A DNA stretch of 64,000 bases from Saccharococcus thermophilus. GTDB taxonomy: Bacteria > Bacillota > Bacilli > Bacillales > Anoxybacillaceae. The stretch lies in contig NZ_JAASRS010000001.1 in the NCBI RefSeq assembly GCF_011761475.1, forward strand, positions 1,860,001 to 1,924,000, written 5' to 3'. The notes under the pieces were generated by a model. That model saw only the letters and a program-made list of their open reading frames with translations. It was not told the DNA's origin and did not search any database. Numbering within the stretch: the stretch's first letter is position 1; each line of letters begins with the position of its first letter. Positions 7,754-16,344 of this stretch are shown here, piece after piece. The position numbers and the translations under genes are program-made.

Positions 7754-8383
7754 TTAAAACCCATGCAAAAACGGGTTTGTATCCATTTCCGCCCCGATTG
7801 TCGTTTCCCGTCCATGTCCGGATAATACAATCGTTTCCTCCGGCAATGCAAGGAGCTTATCGTGGATGCTTCGCAATAGCTGTTCATAATTTCCTCCAGG
7901 CAAATCGGTGCGTCCAATGCTTCCGGCAAAAAGCACATCTCCGGAAAACACCGCTTCGACCTCTTTACAATAGTAAGAAATGCTGCCCGGTGAGTGGCCT
8001 GGTGTTTCCAATAAATCAAACGTAAACGCTCCAATTTGTAATGTTTGTTCTCCCGCTATGCATGTCGGCTCATGGCGGACGATGACTTGGCCGCCGAAAT
8101 ACGCCGATCCGTTTAAAGTAGGATCGGTTAGCCACTCTTTTTCCTGTTGATGGAGATAAATCGGCAGATCCCATTTCGCTCTCACTTCATGAATGCCGCC
8201 AATATGGTCAAAATGGGCATGGGTTAATAAAATCGCCAGCGGGGTGAGCTGCTGTTTTTCAATATGCTGGACGATTCTATCTCCCTCCGCGCCCGGATCG
8301 AAAATGACACAACTTCCATCTGTATGAGATAGTATGTAGGCATTGGCCTGGATTGGCCCGACTGGAATGCGCTCCCACTTCAT
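7754..8383 (-). CDS. yqgX: YqgX, glyoxalase II-like metallo-beta-lactamase hydrolase
   Basis: Soluble hydrolase of 209 residues with a complete metallo-beta-lactamase dinuclear metal site: THAHFDHIGG (HxHxDH, about residue 55), ETPGHSPGS, FSGDVLF and a terminal VLSGHGRETT. The family includes glyoxalase II-like thioesterases; YqgX in B. subtilis is linked to methylglyoxal detoxification. The ATG at 8383 follows GAAGGAGGGG. It is monocistronic between two terminators. Confidence 0.9.
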   Translation of the reverse strand: MKWERIPVGPIQANAYILSHTDGSCVIFDPGAEGDRIVQHIEKQQLTPLAILLTHAHFDHIGGIHEVRAKWDLPIYLHQQEKEWLTDPTLNGSAYFGGQVIVRHEPTCIAGEQTLQIGAFTFDLLETPGHSPGSISYYCKEVEAVFSGDVLFAGSIGRTDLPGGNYEQLLRSIHDKLLALPEETIVLSGHGRETTIGAEMDTNPFLHGF

Positions 8384-8835
8384 GATGACCCCTCCTTCAT
8401 TGTCAGTCATTATCAATCAACTGGGTTTATTCGCACAAATATGCTGACTGGCAAACTCCCTATTTCCTTGCTGCATTTCCAAACCGATAAAAATATCTAC
8501 TAATTACTACTTATTTTACCGCAACATTACCAGATTTGTCATTTCGCTGATGCCCCTTTCAAAATTATGTGAAACAAGGCAAGAATAAATAGAAGAAAGA
8601 GGGATACAATGATGGTAAATATGTCATCTCTTCGTTCTCTTTTCCTATCCCGAAGAAACGCATAACCAACCGGCCGTCGCTACGAGCCGATTCTTAAAAC
8701 ATGCAAATGCGTATCGCGTTACGATTCACATTTTTGACCTCGACAAATAAATAAAAAAAGATTACAATGAAAAAGAGTTAGTCGGTTTCCTACATAATTT
8801 CGCCATGCTGATTATTTCACAAAGGGGGTAAGACG
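8384..8835. other. Intergenic region upstream of yqgW
   Basis: Apart from the short degraded-looking reading frame at 8609-8750, no gene, RNA or repeat is evident here. The last 60 bases before yqgW are AT-rich and probably carry its promoter. Confidence 0.4.
8609..8750 (+). pseudogene. Possible frameshifted small gene of unknown identity
   Basis: An ATG at 8609 behind AGAGGGA opens MMVNMSSLRSLF and then hits a stop. A second frame from about 8630 continues with SYPEETHNQ and ends in TIHIFDLDK at the TAA at 8748. One indel near 8635-8660 would join them into a protein of about 45 residues. I do not recognise it, and it may be chance. Confidence 0.25.
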
Positions 8836-9012
8836 ATGGGAACAGTCATTATTTTTGCGTTAATAGCGTTATTAGCGCTTTACGGAGTGGTACGCACATT
8901 GCGTAGCAAAAATATACTTGGATTTATTTTTGGGCTTGGCGCCTTTGCCGTATTCGGCTGGTTCGTGGTCATGACGATATTGCATCACGGGATTCCGACA
9001 GGTACCCACTAA
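8836..9012 (+). CDS. yqgW: YqgW, DUF2759 small membrane protein
   Basis: Frame of 58 codons, MGTVIIFALIALLAL... ending in PTGTH, with two hydrophobic helices (about 2-18 and 29-49) separated by the basic turn RTLRSKN. The ATG is 7 nt after AAAGGGGG. Size, topology and position between yqgX and yqgT match the DUF2759 family (B. subtilis YqgW). A strong hairpin terminator follows immediately. Function unknown. Confidence 0.85.
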   Translation: MGTVIIFALIALLALYGVVRTLRSKNILGFIFGLGAFAVFGWFVVMTILHHGIPTGTH

Positions 9013-9050
9013 AACGCAAGAGGCCTTTATAAAGCCTCTTGCGTTTATTT
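9013..9050. terminator. Bidirectional terminator yqgW / yqgT
   Basis: AACGCAAGAGGC (9013-9024) pairs with GCCTCTTGCGTT (9034-9045). T-rich on the right and A-rich on the left, between convergent genes. Confidence 0.88.
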
Positions 9051-9056
9051 TTTGCT

Positions 9057-10220
9057 TTATGCCATATACAATGCCGCTAGAAAAATGCCAAGACTATCTT
9101 TATATATCTCGGTGAATTGTTCAATTGGCAACGGATTTACCCCTTCTCCTAATTCTACCGTATATCCTCTTCGTTTCCACGTTTGAATAAACCAATCGCG
9201 ATACCCGGCATGGCTGTCGATATACCGTACGGCCTGATAGCCGCTCGCTTTGGCAAATTCTTTTACGGTTTCTTCCGCTTCCGGCGGCTCAAGTCCTTCG
9301 TATCCCCAATATATTTCTTTTCCTTGCGTATGGAAGGCCAAAACCATGGCAAAGTCGCTTTCCTCTGTTAACGCGGCCATCGCTTTGGTTTCCGGCTCCG
9401 TCAGCGGCGCGAACCCTGGAAAATCGCGAGGCGCCGGTGCTTTTGGAACTTTGCGGGCCTGCTCCACCTCCCATTTGGCTGGAAATTGATTATTTAAATC
9501 AATGCCGCGAATATTTGCCTTCCACTGTGAAAAATCGCAAGATCCGCCGTTGATGCGCACCACTTCGCTCCGATACGGCTCTTGTTCAGGCGGGCCGTGC
9601 AACACAAGATTGACCCCATCGGGATTGACCATCGGCACAATTGACAGCGTCACCTTTTTATAGTAATCAAGCATGCGATTGCCACAAAGCGTTTTCCCGT
9701 TTGTCAACGCCAGCAAATAGTCATTTAAAAATGTCATAATCACCGCGGTCGTAATCCATTCGTTGGCATGAAACGATCCATTAAAATGGACGCGAATCGG
9801 CCCGCGGCCAATCTGCAGTTCGATTAACGGCAACCCGAGCACGCTATATCCAATCGTTCTTGTTCGTACAAACGGATAATAACGGCAAAGCGTCTCAATA
9901 TCCTGTTGCAACGCCAAAAAATCGTACGCTTTTTGCCCCTGAACCACGCGGGAAACAATCCGCTTTGGCAGCTGTACCGCCCCGCTTATGATTTCCTCTG
10001 TGCCTTTCATGCGCTGCAATGCCATTTCGTTTACAGAACACAAAGAGGCCAACTCTTCCCACGCCCAGACCGTATCGTATCCAGGAATGCAAACAACCTC
10101 CCCCAGCTCCAAGTATTCGTTTTTTATATGCGGATTTGCGTCCACCAATAACTCGTAAGGAACAGAAAACCATTCGCTGTACATGGCGAGCGTATCTCCT
10201 AAGGAAGCATATATATTCAA
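9057..10220 (-). CDS. yqgT: YqgT, M14-family gamma-D-glutamyl-L-diamino acid endopeptidase
   Basis: Zinc peptidase of 387 residues acting on peptidoglycan stem peptides. The N-terminal 50 residues form a LysM-like module (DTLAMYSEWFSVPYELL... GEVVCIPGY). The M14 core has the HxxE zinc motif in GSFHANEW, VNPDGVNL, ILE-like AFHTQGKEIYW and a late catalytic Glu in TVELGEG. No signal peptide is seen, so it is probably cytoplasmic recycling or spore-associated. The start is TTG (10220) with AAGGAG 8 nt upstream; no better ATG exists. Confidence 0.88.
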   Translation of the reverse strand: MNIYASLGDTLAMYSEWFSVPYELLVDANPHIKNEYLELGEVVCIPGYDTVWAWEELASLCSVNEMALQRMKGTEEIISGAVQLPKRIVSRVVQGQKAYDFLALQQDIETLCRYYPFVRTRTIGYSVLGLPLIELQIGRGPIRVHFNGSFHANEWITTAVIMTFLNDYLLALTNGKTLCGNRMLDYYKKVTLSIVPMVNPDGVNLVLHGPPEQEPYRSEVVRINGGSCDFSQWKANIRGIDLNNQFPAKWEVEQARKVPKAPAPRDFPGFAPLTEPETKAMAALTEESDFAMVLAFHTQGKEIYWGYEGLEPPEAEETVKEFAKASGYQAVRYIDSHAGYRDWFIQTWKRRGYTVELGEGVNPLPIEQFTEIYKDSLGIFLAALYMA

Positions 10221-10287
10221 TGCCGTCTCTCCTTCCTCCTATTCTACCTTCAACATATGAGACGGCGCGACGGAAAATGAAAAATAA

Positions 10288-10329
10288 AAAACGGTTCATC
10301 GAATGACCAACCCTTCGATGAACCGTTTT
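10288..10329 (-). terminator. Terminator of glcK
   Basis: A perfect 16-bp stem (AAAACGGTTCATCGAA and its complement) lies 17 nt after the glcK stop, followed on the minus strand by TTTTTATTTTT. Confidence 0.88.
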
Positions 10330-10345
10330 AGACATAGGTCTCCTT

Positions 10346-11302
10346 TTATGCCAGAAATGACGTTTTAGCCAGCCATGCACCACCAATGACTCCCGCATCA
10401 TTGCCAAGCGTCGCCAATACAATCGTTGCGCCTTCGGCAACGCGCGGAAACGCAAAGCGGCGAAAATGGGTGGTGACACGTTCTGCTAATATATTCCCTG
10501 CTTTCGAAACTCCGCCGCCAATCACAATTTTTTCCGGATTGGAAACATTGGCGGCATTCGCTAACGCCAAGCCAAGGTAGAACGCCACTTCCTCCACAAT
10601 CTCCAGAGCCAATGCATCTCCTGCTTTCGCGGCGTCAAACACCGCTTTAGCCGTTACGTCGCCAGGTCGAAGCAACGTCGGCCGATCCGATGTTGCTAAT
10701 TTTTCTCTCGCGATCCTTACAATTCCCGTGGCCGAAGCAATCGTTTCCAGACAGCCGCTTTTCCCGCAATTGCACGGTGCTCCGCCGTCTGGAATCATCG
10801 TCATATGGCCGATTTCACCGCCGGCCCCGTTGACACCATGCACAATCCGGCCATTGGCAATCACTCCGCCTCCGACGCCGGTGCCAAGCGTGACGCAAAT
10901 CAAATCGCGCGCTCCACTTCCAGCTCCCTTCCACATTTCGCCAAGGGCAGCAATATTCGCATCATTATCTACCGCGACGGGGAGAGATGTTTCTCGCTCT
11001 AATTCTTCTTTCAATGGGTAATTTTTCCATCTTAAGTTCACTGCTTCATAAAGCATTCCTGTTTCCATATGCACCGGTCCTGGCGCGCCGATGCCAATGG
11101 CTAAAAGCCGGTCTTTGTTTTCCCCTAAACGGCGCAATGTTTCTTGCAGCGATTGGGAGATATGTTTAACAATGTGTTGTCCTTGATTAGAAAGATCGGT
11201 ATCTATTTCCCATTTATGTACAATATCCCCGTCTGTCGTTACAAACGCCATTTTTGTCGTTGTGCCGCCTAAGTCGATGCCAACCAACCATTTTTCTGCC
11301 AT
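10346..11302 (-). CDS. glcK: ROK-family glucokinase
   Basis: Glucokinase of 318 residues that phosphorylates cytoplasmic glucose with ATP. Motifs: phosphate-1 loop [10 protein letters not shown] at the N-terminus, [12 protein letters not shown] (catalytic Asp), GTGVGGGVI, the ROK zinc motif [10 protein letters not shown] at about residue 175 and the adenosine loop IGGGVSKAG. The ATG at 11302 is preferred to the one at 11314 because AAGGA directly abuts the latter. It lies 8 nt after yqgQ and forms an operon with it, as in B. subtilis. Confidence 0.93.
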   Translation of the reverse strand: MAEKWLVGIDLGGTTTKMAFVTTDGDIVHKWEIDTDLSNQGQHIVKHISQSLQETLRRLGENKDRLLAIGIGAPGPVHMETGMLYEAVNLRWKNYPLKEELERETSLPVAVDNDANIAALGEMWKGAGSGARDLICVTLGTGVGGGVIANGRIVHGVNGAGGEIGHMTMIPDGGAPCNCGKSGCLETIASATGIVRIAREKLATSDRPTLLRPGDVTAKAVFDAAKAGDALALEIVEEVAFYLGLALANAANVSNPEKIVIGGGVSKAGNILAERVTTHFRRFAFPRVAEGATIVLATLGNDAGVIGGAWLAKTSFLA

Positions 11303-11310
11303 CGTTCGTT

Positions 11311-11523
11311 TCATTCCTTTTTCATTCGTTTTTCTCTTTCGATCTGTGCCTCATGTCTTAATATAAAAAGTGCCATTTGAAAATCCTTTACATCAATAAG
11401 CTGCGATTGGTATAGCTCTTTTAACTCTTCTTCCATCAACTCTAAGTCGGCTAGACGGTCTCCTACATAGATGATCGTCCCAAACCGTTTTAAAAGTTGC
11501 TGTACATCATAAACCGTTTTCAT
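11311..11523 (-). CDS. yqgQ: YqgQ, DUF910 helical protein
   Basis: Seventy-residue all-helical protein starting [15 protein letters not shown], with [15 protein letters not shown]. It matches the DUF910 / YqgQ family, a small three-helix bundle with no assigned activity that is nearly always upstream of glcK. The ATG at 11523 is preferred to the frame start at 11589, with AGGTGAAATA just upstream. Confidence 0.88.
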   Translation of the reverse strand: MKTVYDVQQLLKRFGTIIYVGDRLADLELMEEELKELYQSQLIDVKDFQMALFILRHEAQIEREKRMKKE

Positions 11524-11599
11524 TATTTCACCTGCACCTCTTTTTGCCCAATATAAATGTATAAATAAACCACTGCTTCCGTCAAGCAAGAAAAAAAGA

Positions 11600-11640
11600 A
11601 AAACAGGCTATTTGAGCAAAACGCCCGCGTAGCCTGTTTT
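11600..11640 (-). terminator. Terminator of the SpoVAF-like gene
   Basis: AAAACAGGCTA pairs with TAGCCTGTTTT; the minus strand continues TTCTTTTTTTC. The stem begins at the stop codon. Confidence 0.8.
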
Positions 11641-13102
11641 ACCGGTCCGGATCGCGCGGATGCAGCACGGCCGGGCGCCGGTTTTTTAGCGGCATCGGAG
11701 AGCGGATGAGCACATCGCGCATCGCTCGGTAGGAAAATGGAATAAACGGCCATAAATACGGCACGCCGAACGAGTTCATGCGCGCAAGGCCGATGACCCA
11801 CACCGCGATGCCAACCACATAGCCGTATAAATCAAATACTCCGCTCAAAACTAACAACCCAATTCTAACAAGGCGATTGGCAAGCCCCAATTCATAGCTT
11901 GGTGTCGCGAAGGTTCCGATGGCCGCAATGGAAAAATATAAAATTACTTCGTTCGAAAACAGACCGACTTCTACCGCAATTCCGCCAATCATCAGCGCAG
12001 CGACAAGCCCTAACGCTGTCCCTAAAGATGAAGGAGTATGGATAGCGGCCATCCGCAGCATATCAAGGCCAATTTCAATCATCATAATTTGCGCAAATAA
12101 CGGAATATCTCCAAGTTTTGCTTTTGCTAAAAAAGATAGAGACGACGGCAACAGCTGCGGTTCTGTCATCATTAAATACCAAAGCGGTAATAGAAAAATA
12201 GAAGCCCAAACCGCTAAAAAACGCACAAGCCGCAAATAGGCGCCAACAATCGGCTTGTTGCGGTATTCCTCCGCATGCTGAAGATGATGCCAAAACGTCG
12301 CAGGCGTAATTAACACACTTGGCGAACCGTCGACAATGACGAGCACATGGCCTTCATATAAATGCTCCGCCGCCGTATCCGGACGTTCCGTATAACGAAC
12401 TACTGGATATGGGTTCCAATATCTCCCTGAAATAAACTCTTCCACCGTTTTCTCCGCCATTACGAGCCCATCGGTATCGATTTTGGCAATGGATTGTTTC
12501 ACGCGCTCGACCAATTCCGGATCGGCGATTTCTTCAATATAGCAAATACAAATATCGGTCTTCGAGCGGCGCCCCACTTGCAAATATTCCATGCGCAAAG
12601 ATGGATCGCGGACACGGCGGCGAATCAGCGCCGTATTGAATACAAGCGTTTCGACAAAGCCATCGCGCGCCCCGCGTACGACCCGTTCATTATCCGGCTC
12701 TTGTGGACCGCGAACCGGATAGGTGCGGGCATCAATCAAAATAATATAATCGACGCCGTCGACCACCAGCGCGGTCGGCCCGGCGAGAACCATATTCACC
12801 GCTTCTTCCAGATCATTGGTTTTACTTAACTCTACGTACGGAATATATGTTTTTAATAGTTGTTCGAGCGGACGTATCTGCAATTCTTCTTTGTCAAGAA
12901 ACGATAATCTTCTCATTAAATAATGTAAAATATCATCTTTGACAAATCCATCAATCATAAAAAAAGACATTGCCCTTCCCGCGTACTCGACATCAAGCTG
13001 TATGACGTCAAAGCTCTTGCCGACGCCAAGCCTCCGCTGTAAATAGGCGATATTGTCTTGCATGTTGCGGGAAACCAACCGTTTGTTCCTGCTCTTTTCC
13101 AT
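11639..13102 (-). CDS. SpoVAF-like GerA-family spore germination protein
   Basis: Protein of 487 residues with a soluble N-terminal domain (about 1-270) and at least five membrane helices after about 290, the architecture of GerA A-subunits and SpoVAF. Shared signatures are GRRSKTDICICYIE, PVVRYTERPD, HAEEYR and GTFATPSYELGLANR. The PYLWPFIPF and MPLKNRRP ending is close to SpoVAF, an inner spore membrane ion-channel-type protein involved in germination. It stands alone with its own terminator, away from any spoVA genes, and is divergent from the unknown gene at 13232. It may be a paralogue. Confidence 0.85.
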   Translation of the reverse strand: MEKSRNKRLVSRNMQDNIAYLQRRLGVGKSFDVIQLDVEYAGRAMSFFMIDGFVKDDILHYLMRRLSFLDKEELQIRPLEQLLKTYIPYVELSKTNDLEEAVNMVLAGPTALVVDGVDYIILIDARTYPVRGPQEPDNERVVRGARDGFVETLVFNTALIRRRVRDPSLRMEYLQVGRRSKTDICICYIEEIADPELVERVKQSIAKIDTDGLVMAEKTVEEFISGRYWNPYPVVRYTERPDTAAEHLYEGHVLVIVDGSPSVLITPATFWHHLQHAEEYRNKPIVGAYLRLVRFLAVWASIFLLPLWYLMMTEPQLLPSSLSFLAKAKLGDIPLFAQIMMIEIGLDMLRMAAIHTPSSLGTALGLVAALMIGGIAVEVGLFSNEVILYFSIAAIGTFATPSYELGLANRLVRIGLLVLSGVFDLYGYVVGIAVWVIGLARMNSFGVPYLWPFIPFSYRAMRDVLIRSPMPLKNRRPAVLHPRDPDR

Positions 13103-13231
13103 TGCCGTTCACCTGCATTCCATTCCACCCATGATACCATTCATCATTGACAACGCAAAACAAATTCATACATAAAACTCCCTTTGCGCGCATATATTGG
13201 TGACAACCTTGTCCATTTATAGGGGGTATTT

Positions 13232-14095
13232 ATGAGAAAAATAATCATCCCAATCGTTATCATCGTTGCAGCGTTTTTATGCAGCGTTCCGTTTTATTTT
13301 CACCATTTGACAAAAGAAACGATTATCTTTTTCCCGATCGATCCACGCGCAACGTTTAAGGAAGCAAAAACGACATTGCAGCTGCATCCGCAAAAACGGG
13401 AAGAAAAATATTCATTGCTTTGGTCGACAACCTCTTCCTTAGATAGATCCGCCTATTTGCGCCAAGATATTTCTTTGCTTTTTGCCGACGGCCGCCTGGT
13501 TGATCTCCTTTCTAAATGGGAGCGCAACAGGCAGACGCTAACACAGCGGAAGAAAATAGAAGACAAAGACAGCCACTTTTTTCAGGCGATTTCATTTCAC
13601 CATGGCGAACTTCATGAAGGAAATGCCATCACGAGCAGCCAAACGATGACAAGCGCTTATTTATATGTGGTCGATTCGCCATACAGCCCGCTTGCCTCCT
13701 TTCGCCGTCCAACCAACACAAACGAAAAAGAGTGGCAACGGATATTAAACAAAACAACTAACGAATTTCTGCGGTATAAAGCACAGGCGCTTGTATCGCA
13801 CTTCTCTATCCGAAAACAACAATATTATTCCTTGTATTTGCCTGATTTAATTATGTATAATGAACAGCCGCTTCCTGACCTTTCGATGAAAAAAACACAA
13901 GAAATTATCGGAAAATTTTGGGAAGGAATATACAAATCTTATTTCCTTGGCATAAAAAAAGAGGATGGTTCCATCCTCTCCCCAATCGGCAGTACCGTAC
14001 CGCTTATTTTAATCAGCAAAGACTATTCCCATTTAATCGTGTTGATCGAGGCGAAAAACGGGGAAAAAATTCAGCTAATCCAGAAAATCAATTAA
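13232..14095 (+). CDS. Unknown membrane-anchored or secreted protein
   Basis: Protein of 287 residues with an N-terminal hydrophobic segment (residues 3-22) that could be an uncleaved anchor or a signal peptide lacking a lipobox Cys. The rest is hydrophilic and basic (QKREEKYSLLWSTTSSLDRS; LLSKWERNRQTL), with a C-terminal part rich in beta-strand-like segments (VPLILISKDYSHLIVLIEA). I recognise no family. It is divergent from the SpoVAF-like gene, so a role in the forespore or spore envelope is possible but unproven. Its stop overlaps that of gluP on the other strand. Confidence 0.7.
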   Translation: MRKIIIPIVIIVAAFLCSVPFYFHHLTKETIIFFPIDPRATFKEAKTTLQLHPQKREEKYSLLWSTTSSLDRSAYLRQDISLLFADGRLVDLLSKWERNRQTLTQRKKIEDKDSHFFQAISFHHGELHEGNAITSSQTMTSAYLYVVDSPYSPLASFRRPTNTNEKEWQRILNKTTNEFLRYKAQALVSHFSIRKQQYYSLYLPDLIMYNEQPLPDLSMKKTQEIIGKFWEGIYKSYFLGIKKEDGSILSPIGSTVPLILISKDYSHLIVLIEAKNGEKIQLIQKIN

Positions 14096-15261
14096 TGGAA
14101 TCCGATCAATAAGCCCGCAGCGGCAATGCCTGCCGTAACTAACAAAGAACGCGCTTGCCGTTTCCAAGCAACATGGTTTGGCAAGTGAACAATACCAGCG
14201 GCAAGATACCCGCCAATCAACCCGCCAATATGCCCGGCGTTATCAATTCCAGGCACAAGGATGCCAAAGAGCAAATTAATAATAACCAAACCGATAATAT
14301 TCATTCCAATCGTTTGGAAAAACAAGTGCCGATATACGGTGCCAAAATAAAGAAGCGCTCCAAATAGACCAAAAATGGCGCCAGATGCTCCTGCGGAAAG
14401 AGACGACGTAAATAAAAAGCTGCCGAGCGTCCCAAAAAATCCGGCAATCATATAGATGCAGAAAAAGCGCCACGAGCCATAAAGACGCTCCACCGCTGTA
14501 CCTAGATAATAGAGGGCAAGCGTATTCATCAGTAAATGCAAAAAGCCGATATGCAAAAAAATCGGCGTAAAAAAGCGCCACCATTCCCCCGCCTGAATAA
14601 GGGGATTAAATTTTGCACCGTAGCGAATCAAAACATCCGGGTTCGTGCTGCCGCCGCTCCACTCCATCAACAGAAACACAGCCACTTGCAAGACGATAAA
14701 AATATAGGTAAACACGGGCTTGCCGTATTCAAATAGCCGTCTTTCTCTTTCTTGTTGCTCCCTTACTTCTCCGAAAACACGCTGTCTTACTCGTTCCGCT
14801 TCCAAAAACAGATCGCTGTCATCACGGATCGGGGAAAGAGCAACAGGCATTTTGATCGCCTCTGTTAACTGCTGCAACGAACGATCGATACTCCCTGCAT
14901 GAATCAAAAACGTCCGAAATACGCCATTTCGTTGCGAAAGCGGCAGCGGCTTTTGAATTAGAAATTCCCAATCATCGACAGGGGGATAAGTGGAAACATA
15001 AATATTTACGACTTGGCCCGCCCTTCCTATTTTCCACTTTGGCATTTGCCGGACGACATGCCAAGCATATTCCATGTCCCGTTTTAGCCACTGGCTCCAA
15101 TCGATATCATCGCGCACGATCCGCACAATCGGAGCGTGCCGATTTTCGAATGACTCCAGCCAAATTTCATTGGTGCGCTGGGACAATTGAATGATATGGT
15201 AACGTTGCTTTATAAAAAAATAAACAAGCTGCCAAAACAACCATTCCATTTTCCCGTTCAA
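14092..15261 (-). CDS. gluP: Rhomboid-family intramembrane serine protease GluP
   Basis: Protein of 389 residues with a soluble N-terminal domain of about 180 residues and a seven-helix rhomboid domain. Catalytic Ser is in GASGAIFGLFG and His in HIGGLIGGYLAAG; HIGFLHLLMNTLAL gives the L2 helix. B. subtilis YqgP/GluP cleaves membrane substrates such as the magnesium transporter MgtE. The start is TTG at 15261, with GGAGGAG 3-5 nt upstream, overlapping the end of the HAD gene (coupled). Confidence 0.92.
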   Translation of the reverse strand: MNGKMEWLFWQLVYFFIKQRYHIIQLSQRTNEIWLESFENRHAPIVRIVRDDIDWSQWLKRDMEYAWHVVRQMPKWKIGRAGQVVNIYVSTYPPVDDWEFLIQKPLPLSQRNGVFRTFLIHAGSIDRSLQQLTEAIKMPVALSPIRDDSDLFLEAERVRQRVFGEVREQQERERRLFEYGKPVFTYIFIVLQVAVFLLMEWSGGSTNPDVLIRYGAKFNPLIQAGEWWRFFTPIFLHIGFLHLLMNTLALYYLGTAVERLYGSWRFFCIYMIAGFFGTLGSFLFTSSLSAGASGAIFGLFGALLYFGTVYRHLFFQTIGMNIIGLVIINLLFGILVPGIDNAGHIGGLIGGYLAAGIVHLPNHVAWKRQARSLLVTAGIAAAGLLIGFH

Positions 15262-16004
15262 CGTCTCCTCCCCCTTTTCTCCATAACATAAAGCTCCCTC
15301 AGCAACATGGAAGCTAATTGCTCCACACTATGGCAGGTAACGACAGATGGTGACAGAACGGCGAAAACAGGTTGCCTCTGCTGGAAATAAATCGCCTGCC
15401 ATCCCGCATGAAGCGCCCCCATGACATCCAGTTCCCAAGAATCCCCGATATATACCGGCTGTTTTCCAGCCGCCAGTCGACGTTGGGCGCAACGGAAAAT
15501 CGCCGCATCGGGTTTTTCACACCCAACCTCCTCGGAAATAATCACCGCATCGTCAGGAAAAAAGCGCCGCAACCCGGCATAAGCAATTTTCGCTCGCTGA
15601 ATCACACTTTCCCCATTGGTTATAATGCCAAGCGGAATAGCAAAGCTTTGCAGTCGTTCGAGTAAAGAAATGACTCCCGGCAGCGCTGTCGCAAAACGGC
15701 CGACCGTCTCGTCAAAATAGGCGTGAAACTCATCTGCTGCTTTTTCGTTTGCCTTTATACGGAAATAGTGCATCGCCTCAAGAAAGCGAAGCCGCCGGTA
15801 CTCCTTCTTCGTCAAGCGCCCGCTCGCATAATCCGGCCAGTAGCGATCACAGTACCATTTAAATATACGAAACCATAACGAAAAAGAAACATCTTTATTT
15901 GGAAAAAGCGATATAAAACAATGGTAAGCGGCAGCACGGAATGTCCGCTCATAATCAATAAGCGTATCGTCAAGATCAAACCAAATAACATCCCACTGTT
16001 TCAT
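15258..16004 (-). CDS. HAD-superfamily phosphatase (YjjG/YfnB-like)
   Basis: Hydrolase of 248 residues with all HAD motifs: motif I WFDLDDTLID (nucleophile Asp), motif II ITNGE, motif III Lys in EKPDAAIF and motif IV YIGDSWELDV. The helical cap between motifs I and II is C1-type, as in the pyrimidine nucleotidases YjjG and YfnB. Likely a house-cleaning nucleotidase; the substrate is not deducible. It precedes gluP with overlap. Confidence 0.85.
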   Translation of the reverse strand: MKQWDVIWFDLDDTLIDYERTFRAAAYHCFISLFPNKDVSFSLWFRIFKWYCDRYWPDYASGRLTKKEYRRLRFLEAMHYFRIKANEKAADEFHAYFDETVGRFATALPGVISLLERLQSFAIPLGIITNGESVIQRAKIAYAGLRRFFPDDAVIISEEVGCEKPDAAIFRCAQRRLAAGKQPVYIGDSWELDVMGALHAGWQAIYFQQRQPVFAVLSPSVVTCHSVEQLASMLLRELYVMEKRGRRR

Positions 16005-16014
16005 TGTACCACAC

Positions 16015-16191
16015 TTAGCGTAACATCTGGGAAATCATTGCATTGCGGACAAATGGAACGTTCATGGCAGAGCGGACAAGCCATTTTTGCAAAAATCGAA
16101 TGCGTAATAGAGCATTCAACATTCGGTAACGATAACGATATACCACTATACTAGCAATAATGGCTAATATAGAATAGGCAAGTTTGTTCAT
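16015..16191 (-). CDS. Small basic membrane protein, YqgO by position
   Basis: Frame of 58 codons starting MNKLAYSILAIIASIVVYRY, with one N-terminal helix and a strongly basic remainder (RYRYR, LLRIRFLQKW, ending in SQMLR). The ATG at 16191 follows AAGGGAG by 8 nt. B. subtilis has a small gene of this size, yqgO, between yqgN and gluP, which supports the call. Function unknown. Confidence 0.65.
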   Translation of the reverse strand: MNKLAYSILAIIASIVVYRYRYRMLNALLRIRFLQKWLVRSAMNVPFVRNAMISQMLR

Positions 16192-16284
16192 CCTTCCATC
16201 TCCCTTTCATACGAAGTCTTCTTTATTCTTTTTCCCATTTGTTGATAAATTATAAAAGACCATAGTCAACGGCAAAAAAGAAAA

Positions 16285-16311
16285 AACGGACCAAAAATGG
16301 GCCGTTTTTAG
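16285..16311 (-). terminator. Terminator of the DUF92 gene
   Basis: AAAAACGGACC / GGGCCGTTTTT stem with one mismatch and T tract on the minus strand, 35 nt after the stop of the DUF92 gene. Confidence 0.7.
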
Positions 16312-16344
16312 CGAAAAACTTTCGTCGTTTAAACTGCTTCTTTA

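Noticed and set aside
15921-16154. 77-residue plus-strand frame over the HAD and YqgO-like genes
   Set aside because: Both overlapped genes have ribosome sites and conserved motifs; this frame has neither.
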